From Chara braunii (lineage: Eukaryota; Streptophyta; Charophyceae; Charales; Characeae), in NCBI GenBank assembly GCA_003427395.1, contig BFEA01000900.1, positions 10,960 to 48,436 of the forward strand: DNA of 37,477 nucleotides, written 5' to 3'. This document shows positions 8,805-19,255 of this stretch, piece by piece. The notes under the pieces were generated by a model. The model did not search any database. It saw nothing but the letters and a program-made list of their open reading frames with translations, and was not told where the DNA came from. Position 1 is the first letter of the stretch, and each line of letters starts with the position of its first letter. The position numbers and the translations under genes were made by a program.

Positions 8805-9170
8805 TCAGTGGAAAGTAGTCCAACTGTGAACATGGAACTCTATAGGCAGAAGGCAATGCCTCCCGGACCATAAGGTGTAAGGCGGGTAACCTATGCCAGT
8901 CCTGGCCGTGACACTGTCCGCCCATATCGCGTATTGAAAGTATTGCGGCCAATCACTGTCTTTCCCTCTACACCACTTGGATAGTGACATTATCAGAGAC
9001 TGATGACCTCGCTCTACGGGTGAGTTGGACTGAGGGTGGTAGGCAGTGACTGTTGAAACTGTAGCCCCTGCCTTCTTGAATACACTCTGAACTTCATCTA
9101 CTAGGAACTTCGCTCCTCTATCCATCACAATCTTACTAACACAGTCATATCGAGACAGATGTTATAGGAC
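8805..9170 (-). pseudogene. Integrase catalytic core, C-terminal part (element 1)
   Basis: A 107-codon open stretch with DRGAKF (second catalytic Asp region) and TAYHPQSNSPVERGH, which carries the catalytic Glu. The sequence then continues SLSKW and an aromatic-rich segment normal for Ty3-type integrases. The first catalytic Asp region lies on the adjoining frame, so the core is split by a frameshift near 9130-9170. Probably inactive. Confidence 0.85.
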
Positions 9171-9572
9171 AAAGTTCTTGACTTCTTTAGCAGACTTTGT
9201 CCTGATGGGCTTACCGTCCACAAAGTCTATGAAATCGTCCCCAATGTTTACGACATAGTTCATGTTCCCTACCCCTTTTGGCATCTTCACTAAATCGTTA
9301 TGCACCTTCTCGTCTGGCCAGGTAGGATAACAGGAGTGAAGAGGTTCCTTGTACCTTATAAGAACTCTCTTCTGGCACTCCTCATAGGTCATACAATACT
9401 TTTCAACGTCCTTGTATTGACCTTCCCACCAGTATAACCGGCGCACGTTCTCATACATGCCCTTTACTCCTCTGTGTTCACCAACTACACTGTGTTCACC
9501 AACTACACCATCATGAAGTTCAACTACTATAGATTGCTTCTCTTTGGGATCACAGATCAATCGTAGAGGCAT
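9162..9572 (-). pseudogene. Integrase HHCC domain and core start (element 1)
   Basis: 136 open codons. The N-terminal zinc-binding domain shows HDGVVGEH, then YWW, then CMTYEECQK (HHCC pattern). It is followed by VHNDLVKMPKG, the usual position of the first catalytic Asp. An exact 18-bp tandem duplication (9472-9489 and 9490-9507) repeats the VVGEH residues inside the zinc-binding domain, lengthening the His-Cys spacing by six residues. The frame then shifts into the core segment to the left. Confidence 0.85.
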
Positions 9573-10210
9573 ACCCGATCCCGTAGGCCTGCGAAATAGA
9601 TGTCCAGACCTAAGACAAAATTGAGCCGCCTGTCTCTCTTGACCTCCGAATCTAAACTCTCTTCACCTGATATGTGTAACCCAATCGCTCGATACTTCCC
9701 CTCGTAAAGGCTAACTACGAATCGATATGCTCGTCTCATTTCAGTCATGGTCAGTGTTGCTGCAACTATTGGTCGCTCAGCGTCAATTGGGATTCACGAA
9801 AGCCCATCAACGACAACGTTCTTAGTGTCTGAGATCCTCTTGAATGTACAGTCATAGAGTCGAATCCTAATTAGCCATCGCGTTATAGTAGGATCTGTCA
9901 TACTAAAATCCTTTTGTAGAACCGAAGCAATAAATATGGGATCTACACGTAAAATAAACCGTCTTTCGTATATGTAGTGTCTAAATGCATCGAAGCACAT
10001 GATGACGGCTAGCAATTTGTTCGTAAACTTAGTGTAATTCCGTTCCGCGACATTAAGCGTCTGACTCTCGCATCTCAATGACTGCCTCTCTTTTCCTCCA
10101 GCATCCTTCTGGGAAAGCAGTCCTCCTACTGAACACAGCCCAATATCTATGGATACTATAAAAGGTCTATTTGTCTTATCTTCGAAGAACAGTACTTCTA
10201 GGATACGTCC
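9557..10210 (-). pseudogene. RNase H domain and spacer (element 1)
   Basis: The right-hand part reads RPFIVSIDIGLCSVGGLLSQ, with the first RNase H acidic residue. It continues TLNVAERNYTKFTNKLLAV, then FRHYIYERRFILRVDP, DPTITRWL and TKNVVVDGLS, all typical of Ty3-type RNase H. The window 9794-10078 is open for 94 codons. The spacer to integrase (about 9557-9748) is open but in another frame, so a frameshift lies between. Confidence 0.85.
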
Positions 10211-11040
10211 TCCTTACTTGAACTCGTCCTTAAGTGCAAGCATGACGGCTTCCCATGAGGAACCCCAATAAAACCATTTGGTCCTACGAAGAAGAAGTCT
10301 TTGTGGTTCCGCCTTCTCCGTGTATCCTTGTGTACAGATTTGCCAGTACGGTACAACTCCCCAAAACTGACAAACCTCGGTTGCGCTACGCAGCGGCGAC
10401 GGTCAGCTTAAAAACTTATCCAGCTTTGCAGGATCTGCCCAATGCCCTCGTGCATCGCAAATAAATCCTAGAATCTTAATCGAAGAAACTGCCCTGAGGC
10501 TCTTTGTTCCACTGACCGTCAGATTGGCGTTGTCTAGCTGCTCTAGAACGACATAAATATTCGTCAGGTGTTGCTCCACGAACCTCCTAACCCTAGGAGC
10601 GACCTTAGTCTAATCCTTCTCCACCGGTCCTTTAATCGAAAAATCATCTAGAACGACTTCCACCCTGTCAGGAATGAAGTCTTTCCGGACCGCTACCATA
10701 ACTCTCTGGAATACGACGACTCCGTTAGTCCAACCCATAGGTACCACCATTATCTGGACTCATCCGAGCGGTGTGTGCATGGTAGTGAGCTGCCTGTCTC
10801 TAGGGTCCAAAGGTATCTCGTCGTAACCAGAAAACAACTCGCAGATTGAATAGATAGATATGTCCGCCGCTCCCTCCGCTAGCAGATTCGGGTGGGGAAT
10901 CGATCCCACATCGGGGATGGTGACAACATTCACTTTTCAGAAATCCTGAATCCACCGGATCTTCCCGTCCAGTTTTCGCCGAAAGAACCATTTATTTGCA
11001 TAAGCGCTATCTGATGGCTCAGCCACAAGAAATGTCATCT
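10211..11040 (-). pseudogene. Reverse transcriptase domain (element 1)
   Basis: Motifs in order: SAYANKWFFRRK, RWIQDF, NVVTIPD, LFSGYDEIPLDPRDR, TTMHTPLG, PMGWTNGVVVFQRVM, a VVLDDFSIKG segment at the YxDD site, then TVSGTKS and ILGF. Visible damage: in-frame stops after RWIQDF and after TPLG. The first catalytic Asp region reads CELFSGYDE, so Asp is replaced by Glu. YxDD has become VLDD. Further stops lie in the connection region near 10405 and 10215. This RT is almost certainly dead. Confidence 0.85.
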
Positions 11041-11357
11041 TCAACTTTAAAAACGTGATCCCCTCTTCTTTCTCTTTTTGTGCGTACTTTTGTCTTGCAT
11101 CATTCCACAACATATGCGAAATTGTATAAATCCTAGCGGGTTTGACGTACCTCGGATCGATTCAGCGTTTTCTCTGAATTGCTAAACACTATCGCTTTAT
11201 CGCAGCTCTTGAGAATTCCCAGCACGCGTTCTCTCTCCTGTTCAGTTAGATTCCCGTTCTCAATGTCAATTTTCGCTATCATTTTCTCTGTCAAACGTTG
11301 CGGCTCTTTCTTTTTCTTTTCTTTTATCTCTCTCGTGATCTCTTCTTCAGATATCCA
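11041..11357 (-). pseudogene. Pre-RT segment (element 1)
   Basis: A charged stretch with KMIAKIDIENGNL and QERERVLGILKSCDKAIVF, then a frameshift and a YTISH-like segment leading into AEPSDSAYAN of the RT. Equivalent sequence precedes RT in element 2 (26880-27260). Homology ends where the 91-bp satellite starts, so gag and protease are missing. Confidence 0.7.
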
Positions 11358-12150
11358 TCACACATGGTCACTAAAATAAAAAGCTAGACTGCTGGAAAAC
11401 ACACGCACATAGAGAGGAGGTCAACTAAACAAGATCCGGTACATCACAACACACATGGACATGCCAAAGAGAAGCTAGACTAGTGGAAAACACATACACA
11501 TAGAGAAAAGGTCAACCAAACAAGATCCGGAACATGACATCACACATGGTCACTACAATGAGAAGCTAGACTAGTGGAAAGCACATGCATATAGAGAGGA
11601 GGTCAACTGAACAAGATCCGGAACATGACATCACAAATGGACATGACAATGAGAAGCTAGACTAGTGGAAAGCACATGCACATAGAGAGGAGATCAAACT
11701 AAACAAGATCCGGGACATGACATCAGGCATGAACATAACAACGAGAAGCTAGACTAGTGGAAAGCACATGCACATAGAGAGGAAATCAAACTAAACAAGA
11801 TCCGGAACANNNNNNNNNNNNNNNNNNNNNNNNNNNNNNNNNNNNNNNNNNNNNAGGAAATCAAACTAAACAAGATCCGGAACATGACATCAGGCATGAA
11901 CATAACAACGAGAAGCTAGACTAGTGGAAAGCACATGCACATAGAGAGGGGATCAACTAAACAAGATCCGGTACATCACAACACACATGGACATGACAAA
12001 GAGAAGTTAGACTGGTGGAAAGCACATACACATAGACAAGAGGTCAACCGAATAAGATCCGGAACATGACATCACGCATGACAACGAGAACCTAGACTAG
12101 TGGAAAGCACACGCACATAGAGAGGATATTAAACTATCATGTGAGTGAAA
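11358..12150. repeat. Satellite I, 91-bp tandem repeat
   Basis: AAGCTAGACT starts at 11381, 11472, 11563, 11654, 11746, 11913 and (variant) 12004, with a further variant near 12088. The spacing is a regular 91-92 bp apart from the jump across the assembly gap. Monomers also share ACAAGATCCGG and GGAAAGCACATGCACATAGAG. About eight copies. The left edge abuts the element 1 pol remnant. Confidence 0.95.
11810..11854. other. Assembly gap (45 N) in satellite I
   Basis: The ~30 bases before the gap and the ~30 after it are the same (AGGAAATCAAACTAAACAAG onward). The two contig ends may overlap, or an unknown number of monomers may be missing. Confidence 0.95.
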
Positions 12151-15003
12151 GCAAGAGTCTAAGTAGGCCACAACACCAAGGTTGAACAAAAAGTCATCCA
12201 TGAAAGAAGCGGTGCGCTCCCTACTAGCTTGCGAGTGAAAGACCTGACCTTGAGTACGCTAAACTGCCAAGATTGCATCGAAGATCACTCATGAGAGCAG
12301 CGGTGCCCTACCTACTAGTGTGTTAGTGAAAAACATGAGTGTAAGTAACTCAAATCACCAAGATTGCAGCAAAGGTCATCCATGGAAGTTGCTGTGCACC
12401 ACCTATTAGTGAACAGCATGAGTATGAGTAACTCAGATCACCAAGAATGCAGCAAAGATCATCCATGAAAGTTGTTGTGTACTACCTACTAGTGTATGGG
12501 TGAACGGCATGAGTGTGAGTAGCCTAAATCACCAAGAACGCATCAGAGATCATCCATGAAAGTTGTTGTGTACTACCTACTAGTTTATGAGTGAACAGCA
12601 TGAGTATGAGTAGTCCAAATCGCATACATCAGATATCATCGATGAAAGTTGCGGTGCACTACCTACTAGTGTAAGAGTGAACAGCATGAGATCGACTAGC
12701 TTAAATCACCAAGAATGCATCAGAGATCATCCATGAAAGTTGCTGTGTACTACCAACTAGTGTATGAGTGAACAGCAGGAGTATGAGTAACTCAGATCAC
12801 CAAGAATATAGCAACGATCATCCATGAAAGTTGTTGGGTACTACCTACTAATGTTTGAGTGAACAGCATGAGTATGAGTAGCCTAAATCACCAAGATTGA
12901 ACCAAAGATCATCCATAGAAGTTGCGGTGCACTACCTACTAGTGTATGAGTGAACAACATGAGTGTGAGTAGCCGAAATCACCAAGATTGAACCAAAGAT
13001 CATCCATAGAAGTTGCGGTGCAACACCTACTAGGGTATGAGTGAACAGCATAACTGTAAGAAATCCAAATCACCAAGAATGCATCAGAGATCATCCATGA
13101 AAGTTGCGGTGTACTACCTACTAGTGTGAGAGTGAAAAACACAAGTTTGGAGAGCCCAAATTACCAAGATTGCATTAAGAAGCATCCATGAGTGTAGCGC
13201 TGTACTACCTACTACTGTGAGAGTAGTCCAAATCACCAAGAATGCATCAGAGATCATCGATGAAAGTTGTGGTGCACTACCTACTAGTGTAAGAGTGAAA
13301 AGCATGAGAGTGAGTAGCCTAAAGCACCAAGAATGCATCAGAGATCATCCATGAAAGTTGTTGTGTACTACCTACTAGTGTATGAGTGAACAACATGAGT
13401 ATGAGTAACTCAGGTCACCAAGAATGCAGCAAAGATCATCCATGAAAGTTGCGGTGCACTACCTACTAGTGTAAGAGTGAACAGCATGAGTGTAGCGTTG
13501 TACTACCTACTAGTGTATGAGTGAACAGCATGAGTATGAGTAACTCAGATCACCAAGAATGCAGCAAAGATCATCTATGAAAGTTACGGTGCACTACCTA
13601 CTAGGGTATGAGTGAACAGTATAAGTGTGAGTAGTCCAAATCACCAAGAATGCATCAGAGAGTATCTATGAAAGTTGCGGTGCACTTCCTACTAGTGTAA
13701 GAGTGAACACCATGAATGTGAGTAACCTAATTGACCAAGAATGCATCAGAGATCATCCATGAAAGTTGTTGTGTACTACCTACTAGTGTATGAGTGAACA
13801 ACATGAGTATGAGTAACTCAGATCACCAAGAATGCAGCAAAGATCATGCATGAAAGTTGTGGTGCACTGCCTACTAGTGTAGGAGTGAACAACATGAGTG
13901 TGAGTAGCCTAAATCACTAAGAATGTATCAGAGATCATCCATGAAAATTGTTGTGTACTACCTACTAGTGTATGAGTGAACAACATGAGTATGAGTAACT
14001 CAGATCACCAAAAATGCAGCAAAGATCATCCATGAAAGTTGTTGTGTACTACCTACTAGTGTATGAGTGAACAGCATGAGTGTGAGTAGCGTAAATCTCC
14101 AAGATTGAACCAAAGATCATCCATAAAAGTTGTGGTGCACTACCTACTAGTGTATGAGTGAACAACATAACTATAAGTAATCCAAATTACCAAGAATGCA
14201 TCAGAGATCATCCATGAAAGTTGCGGTGCACTACCTACTAGTGTGAGAGTGAAAAACACAAGTTTGGAGAGCCCAAATCACCAAGATTGCATCAAGAAGC
14301 ATCCATGAGTGTAGCGTTGTACTACCTACTACTGTGAGAGTGAAAAACATAAGTTCGGAGAGCCCAAATTACCAAGATTGTATCAAGAAGCATCCATGAG
14401 TGTAGCGTTGTACTACCTACTACTATTTTGAGAGTGAAAAACATAAGTTCGGAGAGCCAAAATCACCAAGATTATATCAAGAAGCATCCATGAGTGTAGC
14501 GCTGTATTACCGACTAGTGTGAGAGTGAAAAACACAAATGTGGAGAACCCAAATCACCAAGATTGTATCATGGATCATTCATGGGTGTAGCGCTATACTA
14601 CCTACAAGTGTGAGAGTGAAAAACACAAGTTTGGAGAGCCCAAATCACCAAGATTGTATCAAGGAGCATCCATGAGTGTAGCGTTGTACTACCTACTAGT
14701 GTGAGAGTGAAAAAAGACAAGTTTGGAGAACCCAAATCACCAAGATTGCATCAAGGAGCATCCATGAGTGTAGCGTTGTACTACCTACTAGTGTGAGAGT
14801 GAAAAACACAAGTTTGGAGAGCCCAAATCACCAAGATTGTATCAAGGAGCATCCATGAGTGTAGCGCTGTACTACCTACTAATGTTAGAGTGAAAGACAC
14901 AAGTTTGGAGAGACCAAATCACCAAGATTGTATCATGGATCATGTTGGAAAGAATCTGAGTACTTTTCCCTAATGTGTAAGTGAAAGATGAGAGTTTGAG
15001 TAA
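12151..15003. repeat. Satellite II, ~91-bp tandem repeat, about 31 copies
   Basis: Monomers share CACCAAGA, CATCCATGA, a TACTACCTACTAGTG block and a GAGTGAA block, and most are about 91 bp long. Several carry 8-20 bp deletions. Left of about 14200, types with GCATCAGAG and GCAGCAAAG are interspersed. From about 14270 rightward a distinct subfamily dominates (ATCAAG-AGCATCCATGAGTGTAGCG). Array II shares its period with satellite I and some sequence (CTAGTG, AAACACA-like, CAAGAT), which suggests a common origin. Centromeric or knob-type location is possible but not shown. Confidence 0.95.
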
Positions 15004-15007
15004 TACA

Positions 15008-15314
15008 TGGAAGGAAGAAGTTGAAGTAAAAAAAGATGGAGGATAAGGGGAGAGAGATGAGGGAGATGGAGATGGAGAAGAAGGGGAATAAAACAAAGAG
15101 AATGGAAGTGAAGAGGGGGAAGGTGAAGATGAAGGGGGAGAAGATGGGAGGAAGAAGAGAAAGAAGAAGGAGGGAGTAAGGAAGAAGAAGAAAAAAAAGA
15201 AAAAGAAAAAGAAAAAGAAGACGACGAAGAAGAAGAAGAAGAAGGAAGAAGAAGAAGAAGAGGAAGAAAAAAGAGAAGACGAAGAAGAGGAAGAAGAAGA
15301 TGAAGATGAAGAAG
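15008..15314. repeat. ~300-bp purine-rich tract
   Basis: The plus strand is nearly all A and G, dominated by GAA, GAAGAA and GAAAAA blocks, directly at the right edge of satellite II. Such asymmetric tracts can form triplex (H-DNA) and are prone to length change. Open frames across it are composition artefacts. Confidence 0.95.
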
Positions 15315-15735
15315 TCTCTTTTTCCTGTCACCTTGTTGGATCCTTGATGATGGTGTTTTCTTGATGAAGCTTTCACTTCTTGCACAATCCTCTCTTGGCT
15401 ATGGCTTCCTTCTTCTCCAAGCTCCTTTTTCCTCCTTTCTTACTCTCTCTCAGGCTATGGCAAACTTCCTCAGCTATGGTTATGGAGTCCTCCCCTCTAG
15501 GAGGGTTAATGAGAGTCTTCTAGCCTTTCCTTCTCTCTTACACCCAGGGGGGATATGGCGGATCACCTCCCAAGTGCCTCTCCCACCGTCACTCTCCTCT
15601 AGAGTTTTTCCCACTATGTCCTAGTCTCCTCTAAACTTTCCAACTAGCATGGGTTCCTCTCTCCTCACTCCAAGAAGGTGCTCCTGTGAGCTCACTTGGG
15701 CAGCATGGTCACTCCTCATGCAAATGTGAGAGTGG

Positions 15736-17968
15736 CGGACTGCATCCTCAACTTATGTAAGCTGAAACCAGCAGTCCGTCCAGCCCATGAGCCTCTCCAA
15801 GTGCCTTGGGGTGAACCGAGGTACCGCCAAGGCAAAATTATCTTACTAGGCCCTTCCAGAGGTACGTGGGCCTCATTTTGGCCAAGTACATGCAGTCTGA
15901 GTTGTCGGTACCAACTCGGACTGCCTCTTGGTCTACTTCGGTCTCTTTTCCATTGCTCAAATGTGCCCCTTTGGGTCCAAATGCCCAAGCAGCAACAATA
16001 CTTGAAAGAAAAAGACCTTGTGGGTTTTTTTCTCGATTTTTTCAAGTTTCGGTCTCCCTAGGGTAGGCCGGAGCATTTTTCCATGTGGCGGCACATTTTC
16101 AATCTTGGATCTGGCTGAGATCCAAGGCCAGCAATAATCCGTGCTACCCCCTAGTAGTCCTTGCTTCAATTTTGAGCCCGTAAGTCCAGTTTTTCAATTT
16201 TTTGTGCATCTGACTCTTTTTTTTGGCCAAATGCACAGTTTCGTCATTTTCCTTCTTTTGTTTCTTTCCATTTTGGGTTGCCACCTCATTCCGAAGCTAG
16301 CCATTTTGAGCTGGCCCACAAAAAACGGCTAGTTCCTCTCCACCATGAGATCTGATCTCAGATCCATGGTCAAAAATAAAACTGTCCACTTCCTTTTTGC
16401 ATTTTCTCTCATTTTCTGCTTTTTAATTCATATTTTATTGAGATATGGCCCTTAAGGCCATATCTCTACAATCCGGATTGCCCTCCCTCATTCTAGGAGG
16501 GATGAGGTCACAGTTGGGACTTGCTAGTCCCTACTGTGCAGGTCCCAATAGGCCGGCAGATTCTCCTCCACTCTTTTTTCCCTTTTAGTTTCATTCTCTC
16601 TTCTTTTTCTTTCATTTTTTTTTTTTTTTTTTTTTTTTCAGTTGTGACAAGTGTCAAACTGCTATGTACCCTCCTTCAGGGTCATAAGGTCTCGTTCAAG
16701 GTAAGGTTCATAGCTGTTACTTGACCATTACATCTCGGATTCCAACAATGGCTCCCCCATGCTTCTAGAGGGCTCCACTTTGCTCCCGTTTGCCCGATTT
16801 TGAACCCCTTTTGCTCCGATTTTCTAAGGGCAGTCTTTTTCTCATGTTGAGCTGCTTGAGGCTCTATTTTCTCATGCCTAGCTAATCCGAGATATCCCGG
16901 ACTGCTGGGCAGCCCTCCCCACATTATTATTTTGCTTTCTTTTCTCCCCATGACTCTCTCACTTGCCTCCACTAGTGCTAGTGGTGCTAATATTTTCCAC
17001 CGTCTAGATCCTTGATCTCGACGGTGCCGTTTGTCTGCACAATTATTCCTTGCGCTTGCTCATAGTCCCCTTGGGACATCCCAAGTCCCCGCCACTCTCC
17101 TCCATACTAGTCCCATTTTCTTGTCCCGCCGGCGCATGTCCCGTTTTCCGATTTTTATTATTTAGATCCACTTGGGCCCCGACAACATTCCGGACGGCGT
17201 CCCATTTTTATTTTTAGGGCCCCTTGTCCTTGGTCGTCCCATCATTTCTACATGCGTGCTGATTTTTCTAGGCTGTGAGATCTCATCTCACGGTTGTCGT
17301 TTACCGTCTTTACTTGCCCCATGCCGAAATTGTTCTTTTTTAGCCTTCCGGGCTTGCCGTGACTCATTTTCCCTTAGCCTAGGCGTCCCCATGCAGTCCA
17401 TTGCAACTCGAACTGCAATGAGGGTCAATTCACTAGCCGCAATGCTCCACAACTAGCCCTTACTCAAAAGAAAAAGAAACGGTCACCTCCCAAGTGCATC
17501 CGGGTTTGATTTTGGCTCCGGATGGATAAAAAACATGTGTTTCTCCTCATGCTTACGATCCGTTTTATTCCGGTTGCATGGGGCCTTGATTTTCTTTGAT
17601 TTTCTCTGCAAAAATAAAAAAGAATCCAAGTCCTTTGTAACCGCCATCCCTCGACTCCCTCATTCCTTTATCGTTGTCATGCTGCTTTTGTTGGCTCAAG
17701 GGCCCTTTGGCCTCAGTCTTATTGTGTTCCAACGGCCCTCTCGGCCTCATGCTATCTTCTACGTGCCCCTGTTTTTGCGCTCGTTTGCCTGCCGTCGCTA
17801 GTTCTTTCCTCCTGTGGTTCTCATCCCAGGGCATCAGTCCCTCCTGCGGCCTAATCCTTTGTCTTTTCTCTCTCCCGCCTCCTCACTCTAGATTTCTCTA
17901 TCGTGCATAGTTTGTCCATATTCAGTCTCTCGAGTGATGGGAAGTTATTCGGGACTCACCAGTCCCGA
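15736..17968. repeat. Field of dense perfect hairpins
   Basis: Noncoding stretch with unusually many short inverted repeats, for example CGGACTGC/GCAGTCCG (15736-15778), TGCCTTGG/CCAAGGCA (15802-15834), AGGCCC/GGGCCT (15848-15873), a 13-bp stem with one mismatch (15892-15924), CTTGGATCT/AGATCCAAG (16104-16126), an 11-bp perfect stem (16440-16466), 13-bp stems with one mismatch at 16509-16538 and 16998-17026, CTTGGGA/TCCCAAG (17070-17085), CATTGCA/TGCAATG (17399-17420), CATCCGG/CCGGATG (17497-17524) and TCGGGACT/AGTCCCGA (17949-17968). The stems differ and most loops are 2-17 nt. CACCTCCCAAGTGC occurs near 15567 and again near 17484, so part of the region may be duplicated. Confidence 0.75.
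16617..16639. repeat. Poly-T run
   Basis: Over 20 consecutive T, directly followed by a hairpin-like CAGTTGTGACA-AG-TGTCAAACTG (about 16640-16662). It might be the reverse-strand poly-A of a retroposed sequence, but no retroposed body is recognisable. Confidence 0.8.
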
Positions 17969-18189
17969 CGCATTCCCCCCACTCATTCGCGATGTCCTCA
18001 TTGCGCATCAATCTCTTGTTAGTGAGTTTTGAAGGAATAGTCGGGAGAGGAGGAGGAGACGTTATGGGTAGTTAGTTTGTCAAGGTCCATTTTGTCTTTT
18101 CTTGCTCCTTTCTCGGTTCTCTTCAAGTTTCCGACCTTGGAACGGTGGACGGGTGTATAGGGTCAAGCTATCTTTGTCCTTTAGGCTTC

Positions 18190-18428
18190 TCACGTCTCAT
18201 TCATCACCCGTAGTACATCAAAACCCTACTTGTCTCATTCACCACTCTTAAAACATAAAAAAAAACCCTTTTCGTCTCATTCATCATTCTTAAAACATCA
18301 AAAACCCCTTTTGTCTCATTCATCACCCTCAGAGCATGAAAAAAATATTTTCATCTCGTTCCTCACTCTCAGAGCATCAATCCTCCTTTCGTCTCATTCA
18401 TCACCCTTAGAACATCAATCCTCCTTTC
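18190..18428. repeat. ~40-bp tandem repeat, about 6 copies
   Basis: Units begin TCTCATTCATCA or close variants and end in a CATCAAAA/CCCTTTT or CATCAATCCTCCTTT block. They are imperfect, with unit lengths of 38-43 bp. The 230-codon frame across it is low-complexity and not convincing. Confidence 0.85.
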
Positions 18429-18758
18429 AGTTTTTTTTTTCCTTTCGCTGCCCCCGCTTCTCTTTCGAGCCTCGCCATCCCAAGCGCCCTTTGGTTGATC
18501 CTCCTCCCATCCATTGCGAACGAGACCCTTTTTTTCAGCTTCCGTCCCCCTTCATGCCTTTTCTACTTGGCTCTTCGGCCCGTGTGATTCATGTCTCTCG
18601 TCATTCTTTCCTCAATTTCCCGTTGTGCCAAATTCGCATGTATTTTTTCCCATGTTGTTTTGCCCAATTTTCTCTAGCCCTGCCAATTCTGCATGCGTGT
18701 CACTTTCACTCTCAAAATCCGCATTACTTAGTCCATTCCATACGCATCTTTCTTCCGG

Positions 18759-19255
18759 CATCTCGCCCGCCCTTGCTCAGACTTATGCAAAATCCATTAC
18801 CCATATATCACTTTTCTGGGCGTCTTGCCAGTCCTTTCCTTAAGCCTATGCAAGCCCAATTACCCATGCCTTTCTCCCCTAAATGTCTTGCCGGACCTTT
18901 TCTCAAACCCGCGCAAGGTTAATTACTCATTCATTTATTTTATGACCATCTTGCCAGACTTTTTCTTCAGCCCATGCAAAGTAAATTACTCATCCATTTC
19001 TCTTCTGGCCATCTTGCGAGACCTTTTCTTCAGCCCATGCAAAGTCAATTACTCATCCATCTCTTTCTTCGGGACATCTTGTAAGGTCTTTTCTCAAGCC
19101 TGTTGAAAGTCAATTACACATCCATTTCTTTCTTCTGGACATCTTGCCAGACCTTTTCTCAAGCCTGCGCAAAGTTAATTACACATAAATTTCTTTCTTC
19201 TGGACACCTTGCCAAAACTTTTCTCAAGCCTGCGCAAAGTCAATTACACAATCTC
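18759..19255. repeat. ~64-bp tandem repeat, about 8 copies
   Basis: Each unit carries CATCTTGCCAGACCTTTTCT, then a CAAGCC-GCAAAG block and CAATTACACATCCATTTC or variants. Divergence is lowest in the rightmost copies, so the array probably grew from that side most recently. Confidence 0.9.

Larger units (their letters stand above)
8226..11357 (-). mobile_element. Element 1: 5'-truncated Ty3/gypsy pol remnant
   Basis: Reading right to left on the minus strand: pre-RT segment, reverse transcriptase, RNase H, HHCC zinc-binding domain, DDE integrase core and integrase C-terminus. This RT-RNase H-integrase order is diagnostic of Ty3/gypsy (Metaviridae). Gag and protease are absent: the coding similarity stops where the satellite begins at about 11358. 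Frames are broken by stops and frameshifts. It shares the domain layout and many motifs with element 2 in this window, so both belong to related lineages. I could not identify LTRs. Confidence 0.85.

Noticed and set aside
12939-15385. Frames on the minus strand of the satellites and purine tract
   Set aside because: Periodic or homopolymeric translations of tandem repeats, not genes.
18230-18922. 230-codon plus-strand frame
   Set aside because: It begins inside the 40-bp tandem repeat, is dominated by Ser, Pro, Phe and His, and has no recognisable domain.
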